NCBI GenBank assembly: GCA_015832175.1
Contig: WJXW01000006.1
Coordinates: 620,001 to 684,000 of the forward strand
Direction of reading: 5' to 3'
DNA length: 64,000 nucleotides
From: Paraphaeosphaeria minitans
Taxonomy: Eukaryota; Ascomycota; Dothideomycetes; Pleosporales; Didymosphaeriaceae
A model generated the notes under the pieces. It was not told where the DNA came from and ran no database searches. It saw nothing but the letters and a program-made list of their open reading frames with translations. The position numbers were made by a program, and so were the translations under genes. This document shows positions 23,220 to 34,299 of this stretch, piece after piece. Numbering within the stretch: the stretch's first letter is position 1; every line of letters begins with the position of its first letter.

Positions 23220-24273
23220 TCTAGGTCACCAACTCATAGCAGCGTAAGAACAACTGTGTTGTCCCGCGCAGCTACACCAGTATCAGCACCTGTACACAGG
23301 GCTCAACGCAGACTGTATTACTATCGCCCGTACCGATGAAGCGATTGAAGATCACATCGCTCGAAGAAACATAAGTTGTCTCATTCCCTAGCTTTTTGCC
23401 CACCAGCCCGAACGGCTAGATATAGTAGCTCGGCGGCATGTATGCTAATCCACGGACATCATACGTATACTCTGTCAGACCGAACAGCGGACCGTCGACA
23501 GCGCTGTAGCAGATGTCATCACAGTTGTCCAATGCGGGCACACACTTGGTCTCAGGGTCTGCCATCACACCGCTATGTGTGGTACGATTAATGATGTTGT
23601 GCTTGAGCATGTACTTCGCCATAGCAGGCTTCTAGATCCTGTGGTCGAACAGGCCATGGTTGACAGCTAAACAGGCGAGCTCGATCATACCTCACCAGTT
23701 TCGGGCCGTAGTGCCCACCATAACCCGCGCTCGCGAAGCCGAGTTCTCTCTCGGGTGGCTCCTGGAATTGCTCGTGTTGCAGGAATGCCTGCACCGCTGC
23801 GGCGGATCCGTAGGAGAAACCGATGCGCGCTAGCTAGTCAATGTTCGGTCGATGTACAACATGTGCGCATTGGTGTTGAATGAGTACGGGTCCAGGAACG
23901 GGGCGCTATGCTTGGGGAAATGGCAGAGTCCGTTGTTGTGGAAGCACCAGGGCTGCCGTTGACCCAGGGGACGAGGGTTGCAGTGGGGGATGGTTTCAGA
24001 ACAAGAGGTGGATGTTGGATAGTTGGAGCTGGAGGTCGATGGAAGGGTGAAGTAGCCTCGCCGTTCGACAACGTCAGGCGTGGTTTCGCAGATGGGAGAA
24101 GATTTGATAGATTCATCTTACGCTACTAGGGATATCTTTCCGGCGGCTTGGAGAGGTATGCATGAGACTACGCTGCTTAGCGTGAGGAGCGAAAGGACTG
24201 TTGCATAGGGCAACGCGGCGAGGACTTTATGTGAGTCGGGCAATCGCAATAAGTTTCTGCGTGGACGCTTCAT
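23220..24273 (-). pseudogene. decayed secreted serine carboxypeptidase (S10 family)
   Basis: Reading the minus strand in pieces recovers a whole S10 peptidase. ATG 24273 begins a signal peptide (ATVLSLLTLSSVVSC). Then come ICETTPDVVERRGYFTLP, WVNGSPGAS (normally NGGPGSS), DPYSFNTNAHMLYIDRT, IGFSYGSAAAVQAFLQ, GYGGHYGP (normally GESYGGHYGP), CDDICYSAVDGPLFG with TYDVRG, and NETTYVSSSDVIFNRFIGTGD. The pieces lie in different frames. A stop follows the signal region near 24125, a frame change occurs near 24010, and more stops interrupt the C-terminal third. The catalytic Ser position reads Gly. Intact members are secreted exopeptidases that release C-terminal amino acids at acid pH. Here the gene is clearly dead, or collapsed by several errors. 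Boundaries are approximate. Confidence 0.8.
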
Positions 24274-25588
24274 CGTTCCACATGATCATTTGAAGGTATG
24301 GTCTCTAGTTCTTCCTCCTTGCGAAGATAGAGCTGAATTCGGTGAGTGGGGCATCGTTCGAGCATTGAGGTACAAGCTGAGGGGCCAATCATGGAACATC
24401 TGGGGCCCGCTGCGTAGATGCGCGAGCGTGAGGTCAGAGCGATGGTTGCAGGCGATGCTGGGCTTGCTTCGTAGGCATATGGTGACTCTGGGAAAGAGTC
24501 CGCGAGATGACGTGAGGTAGCTATGGTACAAGCTCATGGTCGTCACACCGCTTTCAGTGCAGAGAAGCATAAGAAATATGCGTTGATCTCTCAAAAATAC
24601 ATGGAAATTGAGAAGACGCGCGGAGGTTTTAACACTTCTGCAACTGCGAGAGGCATAGGTACGTGCGTGGGTAGCATGGCTCTGAACAGGCGACCATGTC
24701 AGATTTTGGACCAGCTTTAGAACCTTGGGACGGTGTTATGTACGTGCTTCGAGTAAATCTGCTGCGATATCCGCTGCTCAACTAGGGGACTACCCTTATA
24801 TTGAGAAGTTGAATATTCGCGAGAAGTGTTGGGCTAGGAATGCAGGTCCGAAGTCCAGGCTGAGAAGAGGCTGAAAGGCTGTTCCTGCCGCTAGGCAGCG
24901 GCAAGGCTACGCCCACCAAGGCTAGCAGCTTCGCATCCCACCTGGTCTCCATCCCCACGCCAGGATTCTAGTGTCCACTCCTCCACGGCCTCACATGCGG
25001 CCACGCCCCGCTGGCATCTTACAATACGCCGTCGTCTACGGCAGCGCATCGATCTACCGTATCACATTTATATAGATCACCAATATAACGAAGCCGCACA
25101 GCATACGGGTAGGTACGGCGTAGCAACCGAAACCCCGCGGCTGAGTTCCTCCGGCTGGCCTGCAGCTACACAAACTATATGCAGCCATCGCGCCCGACAC
25201 CTGTCCTTTTCCCTTTGCACCACGCGCCTGCGTTCTCGGCTCTCACTGAGTCTCCATCTCCACCGGCCTTCCTGGGTGGAAACAATCGCTTCCACCAATC
25301 CTCTCGGCGGCGCCACGTTGCCCTGTAAAGAGATCGCTAAGAGGTGTGCTTCTCAGCTGCAGTACGCGTTCGGTTAAGTGAGGCCAATATGGAAGTGATC
25401 GGGGATGAGTGTAGCGGTGCGGCTTGCGTATTCGCTTCTTGCCGGGCGAGGCGTGCCGACGTGATGTGATGGGTGATTATGCATGAGACATACACCTGGC
25501 CTTTGAAGAGTTTAAGGGGGAGACGCGTGCTTATGTTCTGAGGGTGACAGATTGGTTTCTTTCATCTCAAGTCTTAGTTCACTGCATC
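24274..25588. other. gene-free stretch downstream of decay zone
   Basis: About 1.3 kb with only random-looking frames (for example 24286-24594 minus, 24523-24720 plus, 25077-25316 minus). No motif recognised. It includes the promoters of the secreted lysozyme-like gene and of the former carboxypeptidase. Confidence 0.4.
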
Positions 25589-26482
25589 ATGCGGTCCTCT
25601 CAGTACATTCCTTTTATCTTGCCTCTCGTGGCAGCCCGGCCGTATACAAGGCATCAGGGCTATGGGACTTCTTCGATTCAGCTTCATAAGAATCTTCAGG
25701 ATGTGTGGTATACCGAGTATACTAAGGACAACCAAAGCGAAGTGACCACGCTGTCAACGAAGAACAGACTCGCGGTGCCCAGTGACCCCACCAGCGTCTA
25801 CACCTGCGTCGGACCCAAGGCCGAAGACTTTCCCGGGCAAGATTCATGGCTCACCTTCGATCAACTCTGGGAAATTAACAAGCCCGTTATCGAAATAGCG
25901 AATGGAGGCTCAGATCATGACCACCACCTCCAGTCCGCCATCAAGGAAGTTGCTTCCGATAGCAAAGTCGACGCACGCTTGATCCTAGCCCTCATCATGC
26001 AAGAAGTACTGCTTCTCCCCCAGTCCCCATCCCCATAACCGACAAATTAACACCCCCAGTCTAGCGGCAACATTACCATCCACTGCACCGAAATCACCGC
26101 CTGTGGGCTTATGCAACACCGCGGCTCCAAACCCTTCTCCCCATCCTCTCCTAAATCTAGCATCAAAACCATGATTGAAGCCGGCATCTACGGCACGCCG
26201 CACGTCCCGGGCTTCCTGTCCTACTTCAATTGCGACGCCAACTCCCCCTCGGAGCTGACCTGGGTCAATACTCAGCTTATTAACGGGAATCCGTATGCTG
26301 CTGCTCATGTGTATAATACGGGGCATATTGATGATGATACATTGTCAACTGACAGAGGAAAGAGCAACTTCTATGCTCACGATATCTTGAGCAGGCTTCA
26401 GGGTTGGAACGGCTGGAGAGGGGGTTGTGAGAAGAGCAGGAATTGTGATGGCGTGGGCTTTGAGGAGAGGAACTGCTGGTGA
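25589..26482 (+). CDS. secreted lysozyme/transglycosylase-like protein (2 exons)
   Basis: Exons 25589-26005 and 26060-26482 give 279 residues. The donor is GTACTG, right after the codon for Glu139, and the acceptor is CCCAG. The N terminus is a short signal peptide (FILPLVAARP). The core reads DARLILALIMQE|SSGNITIHC, then ACGLMQHRG, HVYNTGHIDD and DILSRLQGWNGW. This order (a helix ending QES-GN, then GLMQ, then an XXYNTG motif) is that of fungal secreted proteins with the lysozyme/SLT-like fold, in which the Glu of the QES motif is the catalytic acid. I infer cleavage of peptidoglycan-like or chitin-like polymers, which would suit bacterial antagonism or nutrition. Several Cys in the second half could form disulfides. 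The intron sits exactly at the catalytic residue. Confidence 0.72.
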
Positions 26483-26732
26483 GGAAGAGAAAGATGTATG
26501 TCTCATGATGTGAACGCGAACATGATTATTTTACTTTCTCCAATGATCCTCTCGATCTTGTTTTCGGAAGTATGGTTCTCTCCTTCCTTCCGCATGCACT
26601 ATTTCTCTGCTTGGTGGTGACTGCCTTCCACTTGCCGCACGCTCTGACCTCTAGACAGACGGTTTGCCAAACGCATCCAATCCTGCACCCATCCAATCCT
26701 ACAGCTTGTATCACTAACTCGCAGTGCACATC
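26483..26732. other. short intergenic spacer
   Basis: 250 bp between the lysozyme-like gene and the WD40 gene, both on the plus strand. A 69-codon frame (26572-26781) overlaps the next start and has a hydrophobic N terminus, but it is probably chance. Confidence 0.4.
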
Positions 26733-28967
26733 ATGGCTCACGCAGACCAGCTGCCCGCCTCCTTCAGCTTATTCATCGTGACGCCGAACACCATCTACGC
26801 GCACAGCAGCGCATCCCGGAATCGCACCCTCTTCGAATGCACCTCTGAGGGCATCGTAAACGCCCGAGTCGCAAAGGACAACAGCAGCCTCCTCGCAGTC
26901 GCGGATAGTCAGCTCCTCATTCTCCATGATCCCGCGCGCAGAGGCGATAGGAAGTATGCGCTGAAGAGTTACGAGGGCGAGCCGAGACTGCTGGTGTTCT
27001 CCCCCGATTCGCGCACGCTGTACTTTACCACTACGCTGAGCACGTCAATACAGGCGTATTGCATTCCCACGGGAGAGCTGCTACCGCCACCGCAGATTCA
27101 CCCATCACCGCCGACGATTTTGTCCATCTCGTCGGATGGGAATATACTGCTTTCCGCGAGTTCGGCGCCGCCTAGGATATATCTACAGGATTTGAGATTT
27201 GGGGGGAGCGCGTCCGTGAGCTTTCAGCCGGCGGATGCGAGATCACCGGCTGTGTTTGCCACGTTTCAGTGGTACGAAAGCTCAAACCCGTCATACACTT
27301 CCTTTCTTCTGGGCTTCCAGGACGGTACTCTTTCACTGTATAGGTTGGTCGTTTCAACACGCCGCCAGTCCTATCAGGATGTTTATCTCAACCAGACGCA
27401 AGCTTTCCTTCTTCAGCCGACGCGGGTCGGGTGCATGAAGAAGCTTCATAAGCCAGCGATGGGTGGAGTCACTGCCGCGGAATTCATCCCTGGCTACAAA
27501 GCAAGAGCAATCAGTGTGGGCCATGATGGGCGCTGTCGAATAGTTGACTTTGAAGGTCGCGGACGAGTGCTCAGGACTTAGCATGTCGATGGGTCGGCTA
27601 CATGTTTAGCTGTCACATCCCGTCGCCCGGTAATGTCGAGAGGACGAAAACACAGAAACGTAATTCTTGGTGGCGATTTGACTCGAGAAGAGGCAGAGAA
27701 GAGTTACGAAGGCAGGGAAACGTTCATTGCGATCGGGTGTGAGACAGGAACCGTACTTGTGTACAATGCCATCGGGTTGATGGTGTACAAGATCGACCTG
27801 AATGCTCCCATTGTCGCACTTGACTGGCTCGGCGACATGAGCGCACCTTCAATCCTTCCTCATCGAAAGTTCTCTTTATCGACTTGTCTTGAAGAGGAAG
27901 AGCACCCCGTACTGAACTCCATCTTCACAAAGGCATCTAGCGAAGAGCCAGAGGGGGATTTGGGCACTGTTAAGAGGACAGCACCTTTACGAGAATGGTC
28001 AGGCGCCAGAAGTCCTATTCGTTTTGATGGTGGGCGAGATCTCTTTTCTCCGGGACCAGAAGTGTCTTGTCTGGGTCGCCGGAGATCGGAAATCCTGACC
28101 AGCTCGCCAACACCAATTGAGGGAGCCCTTCAACCAGTAAGAAGGAGGTCGTTCCTCCGCCCGCGCATAGCAACGGAAACTTTCAAGGATCCATCCAAGT
28201 CATCCATTCCTCATCGTTCCTTTCCAGCAGCAACGACAAGATCTACTAGCATCGCGGTGCAGGAAGCCCTTCGAAGAACAGATTCTCGTCAAGTGTTCGA
28301 TGTGTTCTTCTCAGATGCCTTGCGAGTGCCACCTTCACGCTCACCATCACCCTCTTCGTCGGTATACTCTTCATCGACTGGCTCGGAGACATGGATGACA
28401 CCTCCTACCACTCAGAAGCCCACTGGAAGGAGTAATCCCGTTGGCTACAGGTACCCGAGTGCTAATTCCCTGGCACAACCCTCATGCTCAGCGATTAAAA
28501 CCAAAACCTCTTCATCTGTTAGCCCCAATTTCTCTCGACCGTTACCCTCTGTGGTGGCGGAAGACTACTCAATGCCCTCATCCAGCAAAACCTCCTTCGC
28601 CGATCGCTGTTTTCCCTGGGAGAAATATGACGATGATTGTAAACCAGATAGACGAAGGAGCGACCTTGCCGTGAAAGACCCTTTCCCAGCACCCCCGGGT
28701 CAGCAAGGGAAAAGAGACTTCAGTTTTGAAGCGGGGCTACACGCCCAGGAGAAGAGATGCGAAGAAAAGTTCGAAGGGAAGCAGGGAAGGCAAGCACCAG
28801 GCGACATCGATAGGCTGGCAAAGCGGAAGAGGGAGAGCGAGCAGCAGCCGGCTAGAATGAGCGAGTTTGAGCTGCGACAGGAGCACCAGAGGCTGAGACA
28901 GGAGATGGTGCTGCTGAGGGAGGAGTTTCAGGCCCTGAGGCAGACGCTGGTGGATTCGAGGCGGTGA
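26733..28967 (+). pseudogene. WD40/coiled-coil protein interrupted by one in-frame TAG
   Basis: From ATG 26733 one frame runs 745 codons to the stop at 28967, with a single internal TAG at codon 283 (27579-27581). Reading on both sides looks like one protein. The first 282 residues resemble WD-type beta-propeller repeats (LLVFSPDSRTLYFTTT, PTILSISSDGNILLSASS, GVTAAEFIPGYKARAISVGHDGRCRIVDF). The stop falls in GRVLRT*HVDGSATCL, where a propeller strand would have Trp. The frame continues as ETFIAIGCETGTVLVYN and PIVALDWLGD, then a Ser/Pro-rich disordered region, then a C-terminal coiled coil (ELRQEHQRLRQEMVLLREE). A propeller plus C-terminal coiled coil recalls NEDD1-type gamma-tubulin adaptors, but that is weak. 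I see no intron that would remove the TAG. It is broken here, unless the stop is an assembly error or is recoded. Confidence 0.75.
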
Positions 28968-29653
28968 CGGCTGGGCTGCAATGGGCTGGTGTATTTTGGA
29001 TTGTTGTCAGCTTTCCTCGACACGATTGGACTCCCCTTTTGTTTTCCTATGCTCATAGCAGCAATTCTTCATTTTCCCACGAAGATTCCAGCCACTACTA
29101 ATTTCAGATGCAAAATTCCGGCCATTCGAGTATAAATGCCGTGATTTTGCGCTTGCCTGGGTAAACTCTTGATTTCTTTTTCACTTTTGAAGGTGTGTTT
29201 GATACCGTGGTTTGCGTTTCACATTTTAACAGAATATCAGTATATGGACTCCCGATCTTGTCAACCGGGCCTGTTTACATTTATCCTTGCATTTTTCTTG
29301 GGGTAGATCTATTCAGGTGTGCTACATGCCATCATCATCGCTATATCAGAGCACCGCCTAGAAAGACAGCCAGAGTATCAACACAGCGTCAGAATCAGCC
29401 TTCCATCTGCAATTTTCCGGTCTCTCAAATTTCGAGCGCAACCCAATCGAACTGATCGACACGTGACATCGCTGCTTTCACTCCATTCACTCCACTCTGA
29501 CCAGGCAACCCCGCCTTCGGCATCCGTGCTCCTTCCACTTTCGATATACTGTACCTCAGCTCACCTTTGGGCGTGATATCAGTTCAACAAGACACAGCTT
29601 ACAATTTTTCACCGCCACCTTCATACCCACTGCGCAAGAACACCTTCTCTACG
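28968..29653. other. intergenic
   Basis: About 690 bp, T-rich at first and C-rich near the next start. No gene seen; likely promoter and 5' untranslated region of the following gene. Confidence 0.4.
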
Positions 29654-30587
29654 ATGTCGAAGCACAATAGTCGGGAGTCGAGCAGCTCTCCAGGCGGAAC
29701 GCCGTACGAACGCGCACTACAAAATACTCGCAAAGCCAACAACAACGATGCCGAAATCCTCGAGGTGACAAACCCAGGTCGCGCTGTTGGCCAACCCGTC
29801 GAGGTCGGAGCAAGCGTGGAGTGAGTGCCGGATCGACCTGCACCAACCCGCGCAGCCACTCACCGGATGTAGAGTACCTACTCAAGCATCCCGCATAGCT
29901 CCCGTACCCAGCAGCTCCAACAACTTGACGAGCGGCCCGATCAACACTTGGGTGGTAGAGGGGTACGTTTCACTCATGCTACGCATCTTTTCTCCGTAGT
30001 ATCAACAAAACTTGACACGTGCTACAAACAGAGAATCCTCCGAACACCTGAACCACACACTCCTGACCGACCGACACACCTCCCTCCTCGGCTCTTGCAC
30101 CCACCGTGCCTCTCTCTTCGCCGCCGCCATCCAGCGATTCGAAATGTGCCTTCAATTCTTCGCCTCCGCCTGCGCCTCCGCACACCCAAACGGCACCGGG
30201 GACGTCGTTGCCACCCTCTGTTCCGCCAAATACATGGCAGACGAGCTGTTCGCCCCACGCCGCGATTACACCGTTGCCGTGACTATGCTGAGGCACTTTG
30301 TCGCGGGCTTGCTGCAGCGTTTGGCCCCAGGCTGTGAGGCTAGGGACAGGTGCACGAGCGCTTTCAATGAGCTGTCGATAGCGTTTGAGGAGGCGGAGAA
30401 TGCTATTAGGGACACGATCGGGGGTCTATCTCAGGGGGAGGCGGATAGGAGTGCGAGGGAGAGGTTGGGCGTGTATATGGGGGCTTTTAAGCGGAGAGGG
30501 AAGATGCTGGGCAAGCAGCAGGGGAAGTTGAGTGAGCTGGCGCGAGAATGTTTGGCTGAGATTGCGGATGAGGGTATCGCGGGCTAA
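29654..30587 (+). CDS. hypothetical helical protein, 257 aa (3 exons)
   Basis: Exons 29654-29820, 29912-29962 and 30032-30587 join in phase (donors GTGAGT and GTACGT, acceptors CCCAG and AACAG) to give 257 residues. The ATG at 29654 opens MSKHNSRESSSSPGG. The N-terminal 60 residues are Ser/Asn/Gly-rich and disordered. From about residue 75 the protein is helical, with a Cys/Ala-rich segment (RFEMCLQFFASACASAHP) and a charged C terminus (GAFKRRGKMLGKQQGK). The 51-nt middle exon encodes SNNLTSGPINTWVVE. There is no signal peptide or known motif. I do not recognise the family. Agreement of two splice events with one continuous, compositionally even protein is the main support. Confidence 0.65.
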
Positions 30588-32104
30588 GAGAATGCCGGGG
30601 TAAGATCGGCAGCTGGTTGATGAGCTGGATGAATCAGGTACGCTTACGATGCGGAGATCTGTGCGGTTCTGGAGGGCTAGCTTGGAAACGTGACCGTTGA
30701 TTCATGGCCTCGGATCTCGATGAGGCGTCAAGGTCGATATGGGCTACGAAGTGAGGACGTTGGTGGGTCGCACAATGCACCGAACACTGAATATTTGCGA
30801 CACGGCGGTGACAATTTTCGTAAAAAAGACGACGATGGCAAATGGAAATAAAAATGCGACTTTTTGACAGAATCCTTGGAAGTTGGTGATTTTCATATTT
30901 CCCGGCTCCTAGCAGCATTCGTTATCCTGGTTTTCCACTCACGGGTTCTCTGCGCATTTATGTGTCCTCGACACCTCCTCTCCATTCGACATGAGCAATG
31001 TCTACCATTCGGATTTGCTGCTCCTCGATCATTACGCGGGTATCTTCTAAGAGGGTCTTTTCTCTAGTGTGGCATATTTCATTGCGTCAGTTTTGGTCCT
31101 GTAAAGGTGAGATAGCCATATCGCTTTCCTAATAGACGTTCTGGTCAATCAGCGCTGACTCAAGCACTGGGGGTGACGACGAAGTCGGAATAGTCTAATA
31201 TTTCACTCTAAGTTCCGATAACGCCTCGGAAGCACTTTCATCGCTCACATGTTGGAGAGATCCCCGAGTCGTCCGCATCTTCATCAAAAACCGCAAGATT
31301 CATATCACAGATCCGACAGTTCTCATGACCTGGATGAACTTGCTGTACGATGTGCTCACAAGTCGGTAGGTCTACTCCGACTAGAAGACTCTAGTTTGTG
31401 CTGTTGGTACGCAGACAGACAAAGCAGTGTGGTGATGGCGAGATGGGACGTGGGGGGGCTATGGGACCAAAGCAGTCCCTCGGGAGCGACATTTGTGACT
31501 ATGAGGTGGATTGTTTCGCGTACGGGCTCTCTCTTAGTAGATAGATTCAGTCTGAAAAGAATTTCGAAGTAAGTTCTTTATATGATTTGTAGCTGCATGT
31601 GAATCGCATGGTAGCTATCGTACAGAATGTTGAAATTGTATTCACATCTCGGTTTATTCTCCAGGTGCTGAACATTCGTTCAATGGGATATGTATTAATC
31701 ATAGAAACAAAACTTCACGATTAAACGGGGTCAGGACATAACGAGATTACTCAGAATATTGATTGACAAGATTTGATGGTTATGGGTGCTCGAGGGGTGA
31801 TGCTTATGGCGGTAAAACCTTCGTCCGATAGTTCAAGGCAGGGAATAGTTCGCATATTAGCCCTGGTAGGCGGGTCTGATCATTGACGATATGTCCGTTG
31901 ATGGCGGAAAGTGCTGTCACGAGTCAGCTAGGTCTTCCAAGCCCAACGATGTGACATCTCGCGCTCACTGCCGTGTGCAGAATTTCCTTAGGACTTAAAA
32001 TTTGAACTTTGGGTCTATTATGAAACTATCAACTTCTACACACAAGAACCCGAACACCAAACCTGAACCAGCACTTTTTGATCTGACGAACAAAACCAGG
32101 GACC
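30588..32104. other. gene-free 1.5 kb
   Basis: No supported gene. Frames at 30864-31067 and 31249-31572 look random, and a 56-codon open stretch at about 31198-31368 in another frame has no recognisable motif. The last 130 bp are the likely promoter of the RING gene at 32105. Confidence 0.4.
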
Positions 32105-32842
32105 ATGGAGGAAACCCAACATCACGGGCAAGGGATTCAAATGGAGACAGAAGCATTCCCAGCTCGCCACACGATATCCTTTCGCCCACTGGTCCACTTC
32201 ATCAAGTTCAACGTCCAGTATCTACCTCTAGAGGCTGGTTCTCTGGACCATGACTGCCCGATTTGTCGCGAAAGATCCTCCGAATCGCACGAACGCATGT
32301 TGCAAGTCGACCTCCCTGCTTGCAAACACATCTTCGGGGCAAACTGCTTCGAAAGGTACATCCAGCGCTCTCATACATGCCCTCTATGCCGAGAGATGTG
32401 GTTCGAGAAGCGACTGACCCCAGAAACGCCTTCTACACAAGGGCGAATTGGACAGGTTGTGATTGCGGTGTCAGTTGCCGATGATCAAGCCGCGGTTTCG
32501 CTGCTAGACACGCTACAGAATGATGACGGCGCAGCGATGAGGAGGTTACTGAGTGAGCGGATTCCAGAATTCGGACATGATGAGGAGGATACTGAGTTCC
32601 AGCCTTCAACTACTGGGGAAGAGTCTGACACCAGTAGCGAATCAAGTGTCGGCTCTTCAGCGAGTCTCCAGCTGGGGACCACGCGCATGGAAGTCAGATT
32701 TGGGGCGGTTACAGGAACAGGAATAGACGCAGAGGCAGGAGAAGATGTTCTTCCCATCAGTCGAAGGGCTTATGGGGACGGCTGGACCTCAGGTAGCGAT
32801 GAGGATATTGCACCACCCCGCCGACGGAGGCGATATGAGTAA
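32105..32842 (+). CDS. RING-type protein, 245 aa
   Basis: Intronless frame from ATG 32105. The RING is C51-X2-C54, C73-X-H75, C81, C92-X2-C95 (DCPICRER, ACKHIFGANCFERY, TCPLCREMWF). The position that is normally the fifth zinc ligand, between H75 and C81, is Gly78, so only seven classical ligands are visible. The tail is acidic and Ser-rich (EEDTEFQPSTTGEESDTSSE) and ends in a short basic stretch PPRRRRRYE, a possible nuclear signal. It is clearly paralogous to the gene at 36053-36526: both share CPICR, a C-X-H-X-[IL]-G-X-X-C core and CPLCRE-WF. A ubiquitin-ligase role is inferred from the fold only; partner and substrate are unknown. Confidence 0.8.
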   Translation: MEETQHHGQGIQMETEAFPARHTISFRPLVHFIKFNVQYLPLEAGSLDHDCPICRERSSESHERMLQVDLPACKHIFGANCFERYIQRSHTCPLCREMWFEKRLTPETPSTQGRIGQVVIAVSVADDQAAVSLLDTLQNDDGAAMRRLLSERIPEFGHDEEDTEFQPSTTGEESDTSSESSVGSSASLQLGTTRMEVRFGAVTGTGIDAEAGEDVLPISRRAYGDGWTSGSDEDIAPPRRRRRYE

Positions 32843-33174
32843 CCTGTAGTTCATAATTTGCAAACGCCAATATCGGCATTTATTGATAGCTTTCCACTAG
32901 AAAACCTCCAATATTACTAGTCCGGCACCTATGGTCGTGACGAAGTTGTTAATGTGATGCAGTGACAAACGCGATGACCAGGATCGTACCTATGATAGTC
33001 TACAGTGAATATAAAGCTGGACAACGCAGGTTCAACAATGAAGAATTAGCTTTCTGTCTATTAAACGCGTGACTGAATGATGAGCTGTCACACTGATGAT
33101 GGTCGGAGAAAAATACTCCTCTAGAAAAGCAAACGTACGCACCTACACTTTACTAACCTACAGTCTTTGCCTCA
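32843..33174. promoter_or_regulatory. spacer between tandem RING genes
   Basis: 332 bp between two plus-strand RING genes, AT-rich, presumably the promoter of the second. No gene. Confidence 0.4.
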
Positions 33175-34092
33175 ATGTCCGACCAAAGTACCACACTGGA
33201 AGATTTCATATCCTCAAATATTAAAACAGTCCAATCGACGCGTTCTTACCTCCTCGACAAGCCGTGTACGCGATGTCATCAAAGCACAAATGTGCGAGTA
33301 CACTTGCCAGCGTGCAGTCACCGTATCTGCTCTGCCTGTCTGGCCGATTTTGCGGGGACACATAGACCCCTTGGCTCCGTAATCTGCCCCGCATGCTCAA
33401 CATACTGGTTTACCTTGCCCTCGGAACGTGAGATGGAGAAGCGGAGCAAGAAAACCGAAGTTCAGAGCTCTGGGAGTACCAAGGCCGAGAGGATCATGCC
33501 GACATGGTCTATCAGCACTTTATGGAGGCCGGAAACAAGCATTTCATCGCAGCAAATATCCGATATACCACGATCCTTTGCCCACAACCACCTGGATGGC
33601 TCAGATAGCTGCTCTACAGCAACAGTAAGCGATGGTAGCAGTGAGGATCTTGACCTTCAAGTTTTGCGCGTGCAAGGACAATGGAAGTTTTTCTGTGAGG
33701 GTCAAGATCTAGCAAAAACAGAGGCAAAAATGCAAGCAGCGGTGGATGGTGAATACCAACCAGGCCCAGTTCAGAAAAGCCAGGCTACGTTCTGCCAAAA
33801 CAAAGAAATGGACGAGGAGAGATTATTTGAGCTTGAAGCAACTGAATCTCGAACGCAACGCGCTAGCACAACTCAAACGGGATCGCAAAACCAAGGACAG
33901 CCGCCGATCGTTGACCAAGAAGTAGTGGCAGATGCGTCTCAGGTCGAAGAAGCGTTTTCAAAAACTGTGTTTCCTGCTGGAAAAGAGGTCATGAAGCCCT
34001 CGCGCTGCCTTTCGATTCTTGTTGTCATAGTCTGTCTCGTCTTGGAACTAATTTCGGGTTTGATCCTGGCCGTGCTTACAGCGGACTCTTAA
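33175..34092 (+). CDS. RING protein with C-terminal membrane anchor, 305 aa
   Basis: Intronless frame from ATG 33175. A complete C3HC4 RING sits near the N terminus: C31-X2-C34, C47-X-H49-X2-C52-X2-C55, C71-X2-C74 (PCTRCHQ, ACSHRICSACLADF, CPACSTYWF). The middle 200 residues are Ser/Gln/Glu-rich and likely disordered. Residues from about 283 (SILVVIVCLVLELISGLILAV) form one strongly hydrophobic helix ending six residues before the stop, a tail anchor. This suggests a membrane-bound ubiquitin ligase with the RING in the cytosol, which is inference. It is tandem to the RING gene at 32105, and the F at the end of the CPAC-STYWF block matches the CPLCRE-WF block of its neighbours. Confidence 0.8.
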   Translation: MSDQSTTLEDFISSNIKTVQSTRSYLLDKPCTRCHQSTNVRVHLPACSHRICSACLADFAGTHRPLGSVICPACSTYWFTLPSEREMEKRSKKTEVQSSGSTKAERIMPTWSISTLWRPETSISSQQISDIPRSFAHNHLDGSDSCSTATVSDGSSEDLDLQVLRVQGQWKFFCEGQDLAKTEAKMQAAVDGEYQPGPVQKSQATFCQNKEMDEERLFELEATESRTQRASTTQTGSQNQGQPPIVDQEVVADASQVEEAFSKTVFPAGKEVMKPSRCLSILVVIVCLVLELISGLILAVLTADS

Positions 34093-34299
34093 ATAGGTAC
34101 CGTAGCTTGGCAGTCGGTTTGCACAATTACCTATAACAAAATGCGCACCTTTTGCTAGTAAAAAGGTCAAGAACTCGTTTTTAAAAGCATTTTCTTTTGT
34201 ATAAAACAAGGTAAGTACTGTAGTATTCAGGAGGGAATAATACAAAGAGGTCATCAAAGGGGGTACAGAGATATTTAGAATACAACAGTCATTAAGCTA

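Noticed and set aside
31198..31572. overlapping short frames in the 30.6-32.1 kb gap
   Set aside because: Neither the 107-codon nor the 56-codon frame shows a motif, and stops surround both in every phase.
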